Shown: positions 6,555-12,918 of the stretch, one piece after another
Numbering within the stretch: position 1 is the first letter of the stretch
How the letters are laid out: the number at the start of each line of letters is the position of its first letter
Virus record (IMG/VR): IMGVR_UViG_3300034198_007491
Coordinates: 1 to 35,068 of that record
DNA length: 35,068 bases
Source: a virus
Direction: 5' to 3' (one strand)
Notes under the pieces: model-generated
Databases searched by the model: none
Seen by the model: only the letters and a program-made list of their open reading frames with translations
Told to the model about the DNA's origin: nothing
Made by a program: the position numbers and the translations under genes

Positions 6555-6940
6555 GCCTCTGGGTTGTCGATTTGCTGGTTGCGGTTCGACAGAAGCTCGA
6601 CCATCCGCTTCATGCCTTCATCGACTTCTTCTTCGGCCTTCAGCTGCGGGCCGGGAACCATCGGCCGGATCACGTCGCTTTTGGCTTCGGCGAACTGTCC
6701 GGCGAACGCCATGTAGTTGATGCCGTCCACATAGTTGTCGAGCTTTTGATGGTTCGGCTTGATGCGCGCCATCTTGAGGGCCGCCATCCACATGGCCCCA
6801 TGCCACGGCGTGAAGTCGATGCCGGTCATCAAATTGAAGATGATGCAGGTGCGTTCAAACAATTCGTTTTCGTCGCCGTAGTCATTGCCGCGATCACGCA
6901 ACATGCTGACGGATTCGTTCAATAGCTCTTTATGATTCAT
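6551..6940 (-). CDS. DUF6378-like phage protein
   Basis: The product has 129 residues. The motif layout fits DUF6378-type phage proteins: LLNESVSMLRDRGNDYGDENELFER near the start, then WHGAMWMAALKMARIKPNHQKLDNYVDGINYMAFAGQFA. In those proteins an RGxxYG segment is followed by a KxAR...K.DNxxDxxxYxA helix, reminiscent of all-alpha nucleotide pyrophosphohydrolase folds. I see no clear EExxE metal site, so enzymatic activity is unproven. The start overlaps the upstream stop by ATGA and the stop overlaps the Xis-like start by ATGA. It is part of the coupled early operon. Confidence 0.65.
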   Translation of the reverse strand: MNHKELLNESVSMLRDRGNDYGDENELFERTCIIFNLMTGIDFTPWHGAMWMAALKMARIKPNHQKLDNYVDGINYMAFAGQFAEAKSDVIRPMVPGPQLKAEEEVDEGMKRMVELLSNRNQQIDNPEA

Positions 6941-7155
6941 TGTAAGTTTCCTTCTTGGGTCCAGCGTCGCACGTCTCTTTTAAAATTGAGGACGCCCCTG
7001 CGGTCTGAGCAGGACGCTGGTATGACAAAGAACCGAGTGCGCGTTTCATGTGAAACATGCACCCGGATATGTTTCTTAGTGTCTTCAATCTTCAGGACGT
7101 TGCAGCCAACGTCGTGGATTGCAGATACATAAGGCTCTAGTCGCTTACGATTCAT
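6937..7155 (-). CDS. Small basic early protein, possibly HicA-like fold
   Basis: The product has 72 residues and many Arg, Lys and His. It opens MNRKRLEPYVSAIHDVGCNV and ends with a basic helix (SDRRGVLNFKRDVRRWTQ). The alternation of a helix, two strands (HIRVHVSHETRTRFFVIPAS) and a helix is similar to small phage proteins sometimes related to HicA-type dsRNA-binding folds. The similarity is impressionistic and no HicB partner is adjacent. The gene overlaps both neighbours by ATGA. Function unknown. Confidence 0.55.
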   Translation of the reverse strand: MNRKRLEPYVSAIHDVGCNVLKIEDTKKHIRVHVSHETRTRFFVIPASCSDRRGVLNFKRDVRRWTQEGNLQ

Positions 7156-8012
7156 GCGGCCCCGAGCGTCACGCCTTTCAGTTCAGCCATGCGGTGCGAC
7201 AGATGCCACAGCGCGCGGTTGAGTTTAACGTCCTGATCAATGCCGTTGATTTGACGGGTGCGATGCCAGCGAACCTGATTGGTGTCTGGATTAGTGGTGC
7301 GATAGGACAGGCCACCACGAATGACGTTTTCCTGCACACGATTGAAGACCGTCCAAAGGTCTTCCTTCATGTCGTCGGCCCGACGAGGCACGAGCAGATC
7401 AGCAGGTTTAATATTGCTGGGTGCGTCCTCCCCAAAGCGGATGATCTTCGCTGCTTCGGCCAAGGCGTAGCGCTCCTCCACGTCGAGGTGAATCCCGCTC
7501 CATTGGTCCGGCGCGGCCAAAGCGTTGCGAGCTTCGGTCAGCACGGTGTATGTCCCCTCGATCACCTTATGCTGGACTTGTCCAGAATGTTTGACCTTGG
7601 TTGACTCCACCGTGCCGACCTGTGCAACGAGCGAATTAAGACAGCAGATGCGGAACAGGCCAGCCATCAGCTCGTATGCGGAGGTGCCATCGTTGGCGTT
7701 CTTCAACAGGATCTCGCAGACTGTGTCGCCGACCCTGTAATTCTGATCTTCTTCGATGCGGCGCAGCCGGATCAAATGCTTGGTGAACTCGCGGCGGCTG
7801 GCGTCGCGCGTGTTGGACTGCTTGACGCCAACCGGCATGAACCCTTCTTTGGTCAGAGCGCGAAGGATTTCAATGGTGGGGATGGGCTTGAAGCGTTCGC
7901 TGCGGCTGTCGTGCTTCTCGACGGCGAAGATGGACGGAGCCATGCGGTGCAGCTCGTCTTCGCTAAGAGCGCGAGCTGAGTCAAATCGAGCGGTTGATGA
8001 GATGAAGTTCAT
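7152..8012 (-). CDS. DUF932 phage/plasmid-like protein
   Basis: The product has 286 residues. The N-terminal segment contains APSIFAVEKHDSRSERFKPIPT, then ILRALTKEGFMPVGVKQSNTRD and REFTKHLIRLR. This is the diagnostic pattern of DUF932 proteins found on phages and plasmids. The family has no established biochemistry; it often accompanies recombination and SSB genes, as here. A GAGGA ribosome binding site lies about seven bases before the ATG. The start is set off from the SSB gene by a 91-base gap with two stem-loops, the largest gap of the recombination segment. Genes downstream are coupled by ATGA overlaps. Confidence 0.85.
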   Translation of the reverse strand: MNFISSTARFDSARALSEDELHRMAPSIFAVEKHDSRSERFKPIPTIEILRALTKEGFMPVGVKQSNTRDASRREFTKHLIRLRRIEEDQNYRVGDTVCEILLKNANDGTSAYELMAGLFRICCLNSLVAQVGTVESTKVKHSGQVQHKVIEGTYTVLTEARNALAAPDQWSGIHLDVEERYALAEAAKIIRFGEDAPSNIKPADLLVPRRADDMKEDLWTVFNRVQENVIRGGLSYRTTNPDTNQVRWHRTRQINGIDQDVKLNRALWHLSHRMAELKGVTLGAA

Positions 8013-8048
8013 GATAGTCCTCGTGGGGTTGAGTTGGAGATAGGCGGA

Positions 8049-8107
8049 GGGGACACCATACCGAAAGCGTCCCCCCCTAATTGAATGAGGGGTGAGGCCT
8101 CATTCAA
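8049..8107 (-). other. Two stem-loops between ssb and the DUF932 gene
   Basis: In the order of leftward transcription, a perfect 10-bp stem joins TTGAATGAGG (8081-8090) to CCTCATTCAA (8098-8107) and contains the ssb stop codon. Next comes a 6-bp stem GGGGAC/GTCCCC (8049-8054 with 8069-8074). Neither has a proper U run. They may slow or process the transcript rather than terminate it. Confidence 0.5.
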
Positions 8108-8514
8108 AATGGAATGCTGTCATCCATTTCTTCTTCTTGCACTTGCTGCTTCTTAGCTCGTGCCGGTTCAGGCTTTGGCTCGTCGTCGCGTTCGCTGCTG
8201 TTGAGCAGGACCAGATGACCGCCAAAAGAAATATCCACGTCAAGCGCAATGCGCGCGTCGCCGTTCTTGTCTTTGTAAGGACGAGGCTGAAGCTGTCCGA
8301 CAATCATGATTTGATTGCCTTTGCGAACGTAGTTCTTGACGATCTCGTTCTTGCGGTCATCCCAGCAAATCACGGTATACCAAGTCGTGACCTTCTCATC
8401 CTTGACCTTGCGGTTGACGGCGACGGAGAAGTTGCAGACTTGCTTGCCGCCGACGGCTTTGAACTCAGGCATTTGCCCGATGTTGCCGACCAGTGTTATT
8501 TGCGCGAAGGACAT
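8104..8514 (-). CDS. ssb: Single-stranded DNA-binding protein
   Basis: The product is 136 residues from ATG 8514; the open frame extends further upstream but MSFAQITLVGNIG is the family's N-terminus. An OB fold runs to about residue 105, with VCNFSVAVNRKVKDEKVTTWYTVICWD and KGNQIMIVGQLQPRPYKDKNG segments. A short Lys/Gln linker leads to the acidic tail MDDSIPF, matching the DDxIPF tip that recruits partner proteins. It coats ssDNA during replication and recombination. It belongs to the early recombination set with the ERF and YqaJ genes. The start overlaps the upstream stop (TAATG). Confidence 0.93.
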   Translation of the reverse strand: MSFAQITLVGNIGQMPEFKAVGGKQVCNFSVAVNRKVKDEKVTTWYTVICWDDRKNEIVKNYVRKGNQIMIVGQLQPRPYKDKNGDARIALDVDISFGGHLVLLNSSERDDEPKPEPARAKKQQVQEEEMDDSIPF

Positions 8515-8690
8515 TATGACACCCTGATGATAATGATGTTGCGTCCATCTTTTTGAAAAATGTAACGAGCATCTGGTTTGCGACGCAGCGTTTGACGAAT
8601 GATGTCGCGCGCTGTTTGTCCGGTTCCGCAAACAGTGATGGACTGCTGCGGCGGCATATTTTCAAAGGCTGTGGTGCGGTATGTTGCCAT
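8514..8690 (-). CDS. Small early protein, 58 residues
   Basis: This frame links the ERF gene to ssb without gaps. Its ATG (8690) overlaps the ERF stop as TGATG and its TAA overlaps the ssb ATG as TAATG. The product starts MATYRTTAFENMPPQQSITV, then CGTGQTARDIIRQTLRRKPD, and ends in a short hydrophobic strand (NIIIIRVS). Perfect coupling on both sides is strong evidence that it is real. It is compact with two likely strands and a basic helix. I do not recognise a family. Confidence 0.7.
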   Translation of the reverse strand: MATYRTTAFENMPPQQSITVCGTGQTARDIIRQTLRRKPDARYIFQKDGRNIIIIRVS

Positions 8691-9277
8691 CATTGCATCT
8701 CGTTTTTCTGGATGAGCTTTGCCAACTGGGCTTTCTTTTGTGCAAACTGTGAACGCAATATCTGCATCTGTGCAGGACTCATGGCAGCAGCGTGCTGCTT
8801 AATCTGCGGCGCGACTTCGTCGTCCAGCTCTTGCGGGTTGACGGCCATCTGGATAGTGGTCTTGAGCGCCGCGACGATGGTGGATTCATGCACCACTTCC
8901 TGATCTTCGTCAGGGTCGTCGCCGCTTTCGAGGCCCAAGGCTTTCAGCAGCGCGTATTTGACGGCGTAGCTGATGGCCTTGCCCGGCCCCTTGTCTTGGT
9001 CATCGATGCCGTAGCCAGCCGACGCCACTTCGATGAAGTCGGTCGGCTCGTCAATGTTGACGAAGCGCACGGTCATTGTGCACTCGGTGCGATTGCCTTG
9101 CTGGCGCATGTCCATGCTGTGCGGGTAATAAACGACGCCTTGCGCCAACAATGCTGGCCTGACTTTGGCCGTGACCGCGTCGTGGCTGACGATGCTGTAG
9201 CGCATCCCCTGCTTCTTTTCTTTTTGAATGTAGGTCACGTCGCGCATGACTGCGGCAAGTCTTTGATGGATGTTCAT
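8690..9277 (-). CDS. erf: ERF-family single-strand annealing protein
   Basis: The product is 195 residues from ATG 9277 (MNIHQRLAAVMRDVTYIQKEKK). The upstream part of the open frame is not conserved-looking and overlaps another gene. Matching ERF/P22-type annealing proteins are YIQKEKKQGMRYSIVSHDAVTAKVRPALLAQGVVYYP, an aromatic ASAGYGIDDQDKGPGKAISYAVKYALLKALGL block and the following acidic GDDPDEDQE. It would anneal complementary ssDNA and pair with the YqaJ exonuclease and SSB encoded in the same operon. The C-terminal 60 residues are helical and Gln-rich. The start overlaps the previous stop by ATGA. Confidence 0.9.
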   Translation of the reverse strand: MNIHQRLAAVMRDVTYIQKEKKQGMRYSIVSHDAVTAKVRPALLAQGVVYYPHSMDMRQQGNRTECTMTVRFVNIDEPTDFIEVASAGYGIDDQDKGPGKAISYAVKYALLKALGLESGDDPDEDQEVVHESTIVAALKTTIQMAVNPQELDDEVAPQIKQHAAAMSPAQMQILRSQFAQKKAQLAKLIQKNEMQ

Positions 9278-9453
9278 TGGATCACCTCTTCTTCTTCGGG
9301 TAACATCATCGCCGTCGCCAAGGAGATCTTGGTCATCGACATGCTGGCGAGATGATAGATGGGGGCGAAGTCTCTGCGTTGAGTGTCGTCGCCGTATTCT
9401 AAAATGGCAAAAGCCAAGTCCTCCGCCATTTGCAGCAGCTCGTTGTAGCTCAT
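9274..9453 (-). CDS. Small acidic early protein, 59 residues
   Basis: The frame runs from ATG 9453 to TGA 9274 and overlaps both neighbours by four bases (ATGA), strong support for a real gene. The product begins MSYNELLQMAEDLAFAILEY, continues with GDDTQRRDFAPIYHLASMSM and ends with an acidic tail (PEEEEVIQ). It is probably all helical. It lies between the winged-helix gene and the ERF gene, so it may be an accessory of recombination, but no family is recognised. Confidence 0.7.
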   Translation of the reverse strand: MSYNELLQMAEDLAFAILEYGDDTQRRDFAPIYHLASMSMTKISLATAMMLPEEEEVIQ

Positions 9454-9779
9454 GTTTGATAATCCTTGTGGACCCAGATTGTGTGCCGCTTTCCATTCAC
9501 AACTCGGAACATTCCTGTGGCAACAATCAAACCTAAATCCGTTAGCTCTGCCCTTCTTGTCCGATAGGTCGAGCCTGTCGATCCAAAGAAAATGTTCAAT
9601 TCAAGGTCAATGAAACCGGCAATCTGACGGCCTTCAGCAAACTTTAACACGGCAATTTGTAGCTTGCCGATCTTAGGCACAATCTTTTCCGCCGCCTCCT
9701 TGCTCGTCTCTGGGTCATTTGTGCGAGCAAGTTTGTAGGAGTCAAAAAAACTAGCGAGCATTGTTCCGGGATTTGCCAT
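9450..9779 (-). CDS. Winged-helix DNA-binding protein
   Basis: The product has 109 residues. After DPETSKEAAEKIVPKIGKLQ comes a winged-helix-like run: AVLKFAEGRQIAGFIDLEL, SGSTYRTRRAELTDLGLIVATG and a hairpin FRVVNGKRHTIWVH. The TYRTRRAEL.DLGL block is a typical recognition-helix/wing pattern in small phage proteins with the DPxTSxxAA opening. It could be a regulator or a recombination accessory. It starts at the stop of the YqaJ gene (TAATG) and ends in the next ATG (ATGA), so it is expressed as part of the recombination operon. Confidence 0.65.
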   Translation of the reverse strand: MANPGTMLASFFDSYKLARTNDPETSKEAAEKIVPKIGKLQIAVLKFAEGRQIAGFIDLELNIFFGSTGSTYRTRRAELTDLGLIVATGMFRVVNGKRHTIWVHKDYQT

Positions 9780-10600
9780 TAGTCACGTTCCTTAATTGAG
9801 AGACGGCCAGCTTTGTCACGCTTGATAATGATGTTGACGCCGAGAACTTCCGCTGCGTCTGCGGGCACATGAGTCTTCAATTCCTTGACGGCCTTGTCGA
9901 AGGACGCAGCCGCCGCTTTGTTGGCGAGCCAATCGGTCGCCAGCGAATTGAATTCGTTCTTGTTGGTGAAGTCGTAGGCGCGCAGCCCGTCGATCATGTT
10001 GGCTTTGCCAAGCTTTTCAATCGAGGCGACGACGCCAGTGGGCGCTGCCATGGGCGGAATTTCCTCCACGACGTGCCACCAAAACGCTTTCTCCGCTTCG
10101 ATCAAAGCGTCGATGTAGTCGGTGGTCAGCTCGATCTCGCCCCAGATCGGCTCGCCGTTGCCGGGGATCATGGAGAACCAGCATTTGTTCACGCCGCAGA
10201 TGGCGGCGTAATGGGCCATCTGAGGCATGTAGTATTCCGCCTTCTCGCGGAAGCTCGAATGCGCGTTGGTGTGCTTCATTTCCAAAAACGTTTTGTCTTC
10301 GGAAACCCAAGCGTCGATGTGCCCGAACATGAAGCTGTGTTGTGGGTGGACGCGCGCCATCGCCACTTCGAGCGAGTCGTGGATGAGCTTCTTGCCGCTG
10401 CGCTTGGCGAACCATTCGCGGTGCAGCGGTTCAGTCCATGAGCCAAGCTGGACGGGGAAGATGTCGCTGAGGTCCGGCGGCTGGGTGATGCCAAGCTTCT
10501 CGTTGTAGACGCTGAGCCAGTCGCCTTCGACAATCTTCTTGGCGTCCGTCCCGCCAAGCCCGCTTCGACGGTCGGTGATGGGCTTGTTGATGAGGTTCAT
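9779..10600 (-). CDS. YqaJ-like viral recombinase (5'-3' exonuclease)
   Basis: The product is 273 residues from ATG 10600 (MNLINKPITDRRSGLGGTDAKKIV), preceded by GGAGAC. The open frame upstream of this ATG runs through the operator region and is not coding. YqaJ/lambda-exonuclease family features are R-x-x-G-L-GGTDA with G-T/S-D, YNEKLGI, the GSWTEPLHREW glutamate motif, GHIDAWV, and the catalytic D...E-x-K pattern in TFLEMKHTNAH. It would resect dsDNA ends for the ERF annealing protein. It is the first gene after an operator-controlled promoter at 10630-10658, so recombination functions can be repressed independently of the main early promoter. Confidence 0.9.
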   Translation of the reverse strand: MNLINKPITDRRSGLGGTDAKKIVEGDWLSVYNEKLGITQPPDLSDIFPVQLGSWTEPLHREWFAKRSGKKLIHDSLEVAMARVHPQHSFMFGHIDAWVSEDKTFLEMKHTNAHSSFREKAEYYMPQMAHYAAICGVNKCWFSMIPGNGEPIWGEIELTTDYIDALIEAEKAFWWHVVEEIPPMAAPTGVVASIEKLGKANMIDGLRAYDFTNKNEFNSLATDWLANKAAAASFDKAVKELKTHVPADAAEVLGVNIIIKRDKAGRLSIKERD

Positions 10601-10629
10601 TGGGGGTCTCCGTTGGGATTGGGGATTAG

Positions 10630-10658
10630 ACACTACTGCAAATTTGCAGCACACGCAA
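10630..10658 (-). promoter_or_regulatory. Leftward promoter for the recombination segment
   Basis: Read leftward it is TTGCGT, 17 bp, TAGTGT. The 17-bp spacer is GTG plus the palindromic operator CTGCAAATTTGCAG, which abuts the -10 box. The layout is identical to the promoter at 12869-12897 (3 bp plus 14-bp operator). That shared geometry is the main support, since both hexamers deviate from consensus. Confidence 0.6.
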
Positions 10659-10679
10659 CAACAAGCTGCATCTTTGCAG
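10636..10679. promoter_or_regulatory. Operator pair C
   Basis: CTGCAAATTTGCAG (10636-10649, perfect palindrome) and CTGCATCTTTGCAG (10666-10679) are spaced 30 bp start to start. The first sits in the promoter spacer and the second 7 bp upstream of the -35 box. Both match the CTGCANNNNTGCAG sites beside the repressor gene, so the same regulator probably binds here. Confidence 0.8.
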
Positions 10680-10680
10680 A

Positions 10681-10995
10681 CTATTGCACATAGGAAAGCG
10701 CAAGCTGAAAGCGGTCGCGAAAGATCTTCATCATGGTCTGATGGGACTGGGCTTGCTCGATGATCTCTGCGGGATAAGGCAAGCGCGGCCACTTGTGGAC
10801 TTTGAGGATCGCGCGGCAGCCTTGCTTGAACGCGGGCGCTGACAGGTCCGACAGGGCCAGCTCGTAGAGAGCGAGGCCGGTCGGCTCGGGCACTGGCACG
10901 TTGAACATTTGCGCCATGGCTTTCAACGCCTTGGCGATTTCGTCGGGCGACGGCGGGTGCATGTTGTCTTCGATGGCGGCGAGGCAATTGCCCAT
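10681..10995 (-). CDS. Putative helicase loader (lambda P-like role)
   Basis: The product is 104 residues from ATG 10995, chosen because upstream ATGs lie deep in the initiator gene; GAGG lies about ten bases before it. It is all helical with alternating short motifs: PPSPDEIAKALKAMAQMFNVPVPE, LALYELALSDLSAPAFKQGCRAILK, HKWPRLPYPAEII. The final KWPxLPYPAEI segment resembles a feature of phage replicative helicase loaders and replisome organisers. It directly follows the O-like initiator gene (13-base gap), which is where lambda-like phages keep the loader. Assignment is mainly positional. Its stop adjoins operator pair C. Confidence 0.5.
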   Translation of the reverse strand: MGNCLAAIEDNMHPPSPDEIAKALKAMAQMFNVPVPEPTGLALYELALSDLSAPAFKQGCRAILKVHKWPRLPYPAEIIEQAQSHQTMMKIFRDRFQLALSYVQ

Positions 10996-11008
10996 TTGGA
11001 TTTTAGCC

Positions 11009-11698
11009 TCAGCTCTTTCCGATAAGCTTAGGTTCCGACCCCTGTTCCGAATGATTACGGAGGCGTAGGTATTCGTCGATTCGTCGATCATTGTCTGAAG
11101 TGCGCTCGGCACGAGCATAGGAGACAACGGAGGATTTTTGATAGGTGATGGCGCGACGACACCAGTTGCGGAAGGTGGCGTCCCAGTTGGCGTGAGGCTT
11201 TCCATTGCCGAGCCAGTAATCACGGAACCGAGAGACTTCATTGTTCACATCCAAATTTGGGAACGCTTGGACTGCCCATCCATACAGAGCCGCGTTCGGC
11301 TCCCAGTCTTCAGGCAGCGTCGTCAAGCGAGCGCGAGGAGTAGAGGGTATAATAGGTTCATTGATAGTATTAGGTGCATGTGGTGCACTACCCTCGTGCA
11401 CGTCGTGCACCGGTAGTGCATCTGGTGCACTACCCAGCTGAAGGCGATAAACGTTGTGGGAAATCGACCCCATCGGGGTCAGTTCAGTTCGTTTGGTCAG
11501 CAGCCCTGACTCTTCCAGTTCGGCCAGCTTGTTGACGACTGACCGCTTGCTCATCTGAGTGTCGTCGGCAAGCCGCAGCATCGACGGCCAGCTTTCGTTG
11601 CGCTCATTGGCGTAATTGGCGAGGACCAGCAGCAGAAGTTTGGCGAGCGGGTCGCCTGTCCTTTGCTTGACGGCCCAAGCCATTGCTTGAAAACTCAT
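11009..11698 (-). CDS. Replication initiator, lambda O-like, winged helix
   Basis: The product is 229 residues from ATG 11698, which has GGAG seven bases upstream; a TTG four codons earlier is less likely. Residues ~10-75 form a helix-turn-helix of the HTH_36/replication O type: KLLLLVLANYANERNESWPSMLRLADDTQMSKRSVVNKLAELEESGLLTKR. A low-complexity linker (APDALPVHDVHEGSAPHAP) is encoded by the iteron-like repeats at 11373-11435. The C-terminal part (LPEDWEPN...ALYGWAVQAFP...FRDYWLGNGKPHANWDATFRNWCRRA) is the DnaT/GntR-like tail common in phage initiators. It probably binds its own internal iterons and recruits the host helicase. Confidence 0.85.
   Translation of the reverse strand: MSFQAMAWAVKQRTGDPLAKLLLLVLANYANERNESWPSMLRLADDTQMSKRSVVNKLAELEESGLLTKRTELTPMGSISHNVYRLQLGSAPDALPVHDVHEGSAPHAPNTINEPIIPSTPRARLTTLPEDWEPNAALYGWAVQAFPNLDVNNEVSRFRDYWLGNGKPHANWDATFRNWCRRAITYQKSSVVSYARAERTSDNDRRIDEYLRLRNHSEQGSEPKLIGKS
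11341..11435. other. Candidate replication origin: iterons plus A/T-rich flank
   Basis: Six GTGCA motifs start at 11374, 11383, 11396, 11405, 11416 and 11425. They form three units of GTGCA-NNNN-GTGCA (9-bp internal spacing) repeating every 20-22 bp. Units 1 and 3 are nearly identical (19 of 20 positions). An A/T-rich tract (11341-11373) adjoins on one side. Iterons inside the initiator gene beside an A/T-rich element are the arrangement of lambda ori. No experimental evidence is implied. Confidence 0.65.
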
Positions 11699-11729
11699 GG
11701 GGTTCTCCAATAGGAGGTTCCGGCGAGCA

Positions 11730-11748
11730 CCGCCCTCACACAGGGCGG
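11730..11748 (-). other. Stem-loop upstream of the initiator gene
   Basis: CCGCCCT (11730-11736) pairs with AGGGCGG (11742-11748) around a 5-base loop in the 72-base gap between the small coiled-coil gene and the initiator. There is no U run. It could be a transcript-processing or pause element. Confidence 0.4.
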
Positions 11749-11770
11749 GGCGGCGCGCAGCCGGGGCCGA

Positions 11771-11977
11771 CTATCTTTGTTGTCTGCGTTGGATTTCTAT
11801 TTTGATTTCCAGATCAACGTCTTCCAATAGAAAAACATTCTCAAGCTGGCTATCGACGTCTGTCAGTATGGTGGTGATGCGCTGTCGAAGCATGTTGGAA
11901 AACTTTTCCAGCTCATTCATTTGCATCTGATTTAACTCGGACACTTTTTGACGCAAGGCTGGTTCAAGTTTCGCCAT
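11771..11977 (-). CDS. Small coiled-coil early protein
   Basis: The product is 67 residues from ATG 11977 with AGAGGA upstream; a longer open frame begins inside the DUF1064 gene but is unlikely. It is a charged, probably continuous helix: MAKLEPALRQKVSELNQMQM through MLRQRITTILTDVDSQLENVFLLEDVDLEIKIEIQRRQQR. It has no cysteines and no membrane segment. It lies between the DUF1064 gene and the initiator on the leftward early transcript. I do not recognise a family. Confidence 0.6.
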   Translation of the reverse strand: MAKLEPALRQKVSELNQMQMNELEKFSNMLRQRITTILTDVDSQLENVFLLEDVDLEIKIEIQRRQQR

Positions 11978-11987
11978 GACCAATCCT

Positions 11988-12422
11988 CTAGGGGGTTCGG
12001 CCCTCCCATTGTCCAATTGTCTTGGAAGGAATCTCGTTGATTTCGATTGTGTAGAGCGCTTCGACCAATTTCTTTTTCATCATGTAGACGTCAGTCACCA
12101 TGCCTTTGACGTCTTCGATCACGACTTTTGAAATCCTGCCTGTGTCGTCCAACACGGCGTATCGGAAGTCAGCTCTGTAGGTGGCGATGTGCCGATTGTT
12201 GATCGACAAAGGAAAGGATGGCTGCAGTTCGATGCGTTCGATCTGTCCGTCTTGCGACAGGCGGATGAGCTGTTGATAGCGCAGCGCTTCGGCCTGACTG
12301 GCGAACCAATGGCCGTCGATGTATTCGCCTTTGGCGTTGTATTTGCCGCGACGCCCCGGCGTCCCGCCGCGCAGGACAGCTCTGGCTTCTTTGGTTGAGA
12401 CGCGGATCTGTGGCTTACCCAT
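11988..12422 (-). CDS. DUF1064 nuclease-like protein
   Basis: The product has 144 residues. GKYNAKGEYIDGHWFASQAEALRYQQLIRLSQDGQIERIELQPSFPLSI, then YRADFRYAVLDDTGRISKVVIEDVKGM, is the signature of DUF1064 phage proteins. Members have a restriction-endonuclease-like (Vsr-type) fold. The acidic D in YRADFRY and the E-D-V-K of IEDVKG fit a D-(E/D)xK metal site, so a DNA nuclease, perhaps a junction resolvase, is plausible but unproven. It is located among replication and recombination genes. Its start overlaps the end of the HTH gene by eight bases. Confidence 0.85.
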   Translation of the reverse strand: MGKPQIRVSTKEARAVLRGGTPGRRGKYNAKGEYIDGHWFASQAEALRYQQLIRLSQDGQIERIELQPSFPLSINNRHIATYRADFRYAVLDDTGRISKVVIEDVKGMVTDVYMMKKKLVEALYTIEINEIPSKTIGQWEGRTP

Positions 12423-12639
12423 TGATCACCTTGATGGTGAGGCGCAAGGATTGAGCCCAGCACATGAGGTAATAGGAAGTTGGGAGCCGCAGTCCGGCCT
12501 CCCATTTGGCGACCATGTTGTCTGACACGCCGATGCGGGCGGACAATTCTTCTTGGCTGATGCTCTGCGTCTTGCGAGCCTCGACCAATTGTCGGATCAG
12601 TTCGCCGTAGAATTCTTGCTCAAGCCGCGTCGTTGACAT
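12415..12639 (-). CDS. XRE-family HTH regulator
   Basis: The product is 74 residues from ATG 12639; the longer frame upstream overlaps the Cro-like gene. It has a compact HTH_3 domain: LIRQLVEARKTQSISQEELSARIGVSDNMVAKWEAGLRLPTSYYLMCWAQSL. The recognition helix is likely SDNMVAKWEAG. It is the second gene after the operator-controlled early promoter and overlaps the Cro-like gene by 20 bases. By position it could act as a CII-like activator or second early regulator. The sequence only supports DNA binding. Confidence 0.8.
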   Translation of the reverse strand: MSTTRLEQEFYGELIRQLVEARKTQSISQEELSARIGVSDNMVAKWEAGLRLPTSYYLMCWAQSLRLTIKVING

Positions 12640-12862
12640 CGACAGCGGCCTTGGGATCGCCCGCAAGGTGAAACCCTTCAGGTAGGGTCTCTTCTCCCGT
12701 GAGCAGTCGCCAGACCCGACTGGCGGTATCATAATGCAGGTCTGTTCCATTTTTTGCCCGATAGTATGTGGACGTGGGAAGACCTGCGGCGGTGAACGCA
12801 GCCTTTAGGTCGGCGCTTTGCCGGTCGGCAATCAGTTCCAGAACGTGGAAATAGGTAAGCAT
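12620..12862 (-). CDS. Cro-like HTH protein, first early gene, probably leaderless
   Basis: The product is 80 residues from ATG 12862 (MLTYFHVLELIADRQSADLKAAFTAAGLP). HTH-like helices occur in LIADRQSADLKAAFTAAGLPTSTYYRAKNG and TASRVWRLLTG, as in small Cro-type repressors. A consensus -35 (TTGACA) and the -10-like CAATCT end seven bases before this ATG. The transcript would therefore begin at or next to the start codon, with no room for a ribosome binding site. A second ATG at 12880 would lie inside the promoter. Opposite the repressor gene and first on the early transcript, it most likely competes with the repressor for the operators. Confidence 0.7.
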   Translation of the reverse strand: MLTYFHVLELIADRQSADLKAAFTAAGLPTSTYYRAKNGTDLHYDTASRVWRLLTGEETLPEGFHLAGDPKAAVDVNDAA

Positions 12863-12868
12863 CTGGAA

Positions 12869-12897
12869 AGATTGCTGCATGTTTGCAGGAGTGTCAA
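12869..12897 (-). promoter_or_regulatory. Main early leftward promoter
   Basis: TTGACA (12897-12892), a 17-bp spacer and CAATCT (12874-12869). The spacer is CTC plus operator CTGCAAACATGCAG, which touches the -10 box. Repressor bound here would block RNA polymerase directly. Confidence 0.8.
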
Positions 12898-12918
12898 GCG
12901 GTAGCTGCAACGGTGCAT
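12875..12918. promoter_or_regulatory. Operator pair A
   Basis: CTGCATGTTTGCAG (12875-12888) and CTGCAACGGTGCAT (12905-12918) lie 30 bp apart start to start. The first fills the early promoter spacer and the second lies 7 bp upstream of its -35 box, the same geometry as pair C. Confidence 0.85.

Noticed and set aside
8465-8665. 66-codon minus-strand frame over the ssb start
   Set aside because: The alternative 58-codon frame (8514-8690) couples perfectly to both neighbours; this one does not.
8762-8775. CTGCATCTGTGCAG as a further functional operator
   Set aside because: It is a full consensus match but inside the ERF gene, encoding Ala-Gln-Met-Gln, with no partner at 30 bp and no promoter; possibly chance.
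9780-10987. Longer start for the YqaJ gene (402 codons)
   Set aside because: The extra N-terminus is Arg-rich, not conserved-looking, and is encoded by the operator region and the upstream gene's complementary frame; ATG 10600 with GGAGAC fits the family start.
11374-11429. CRISPR array or repressor operators
   Set aside because: Units are 20-22 bp without spacers, and the GTGCA boxes are 9 bp apart, unlike the 8-bp half-site spacing of the operators. Iterons fit better.
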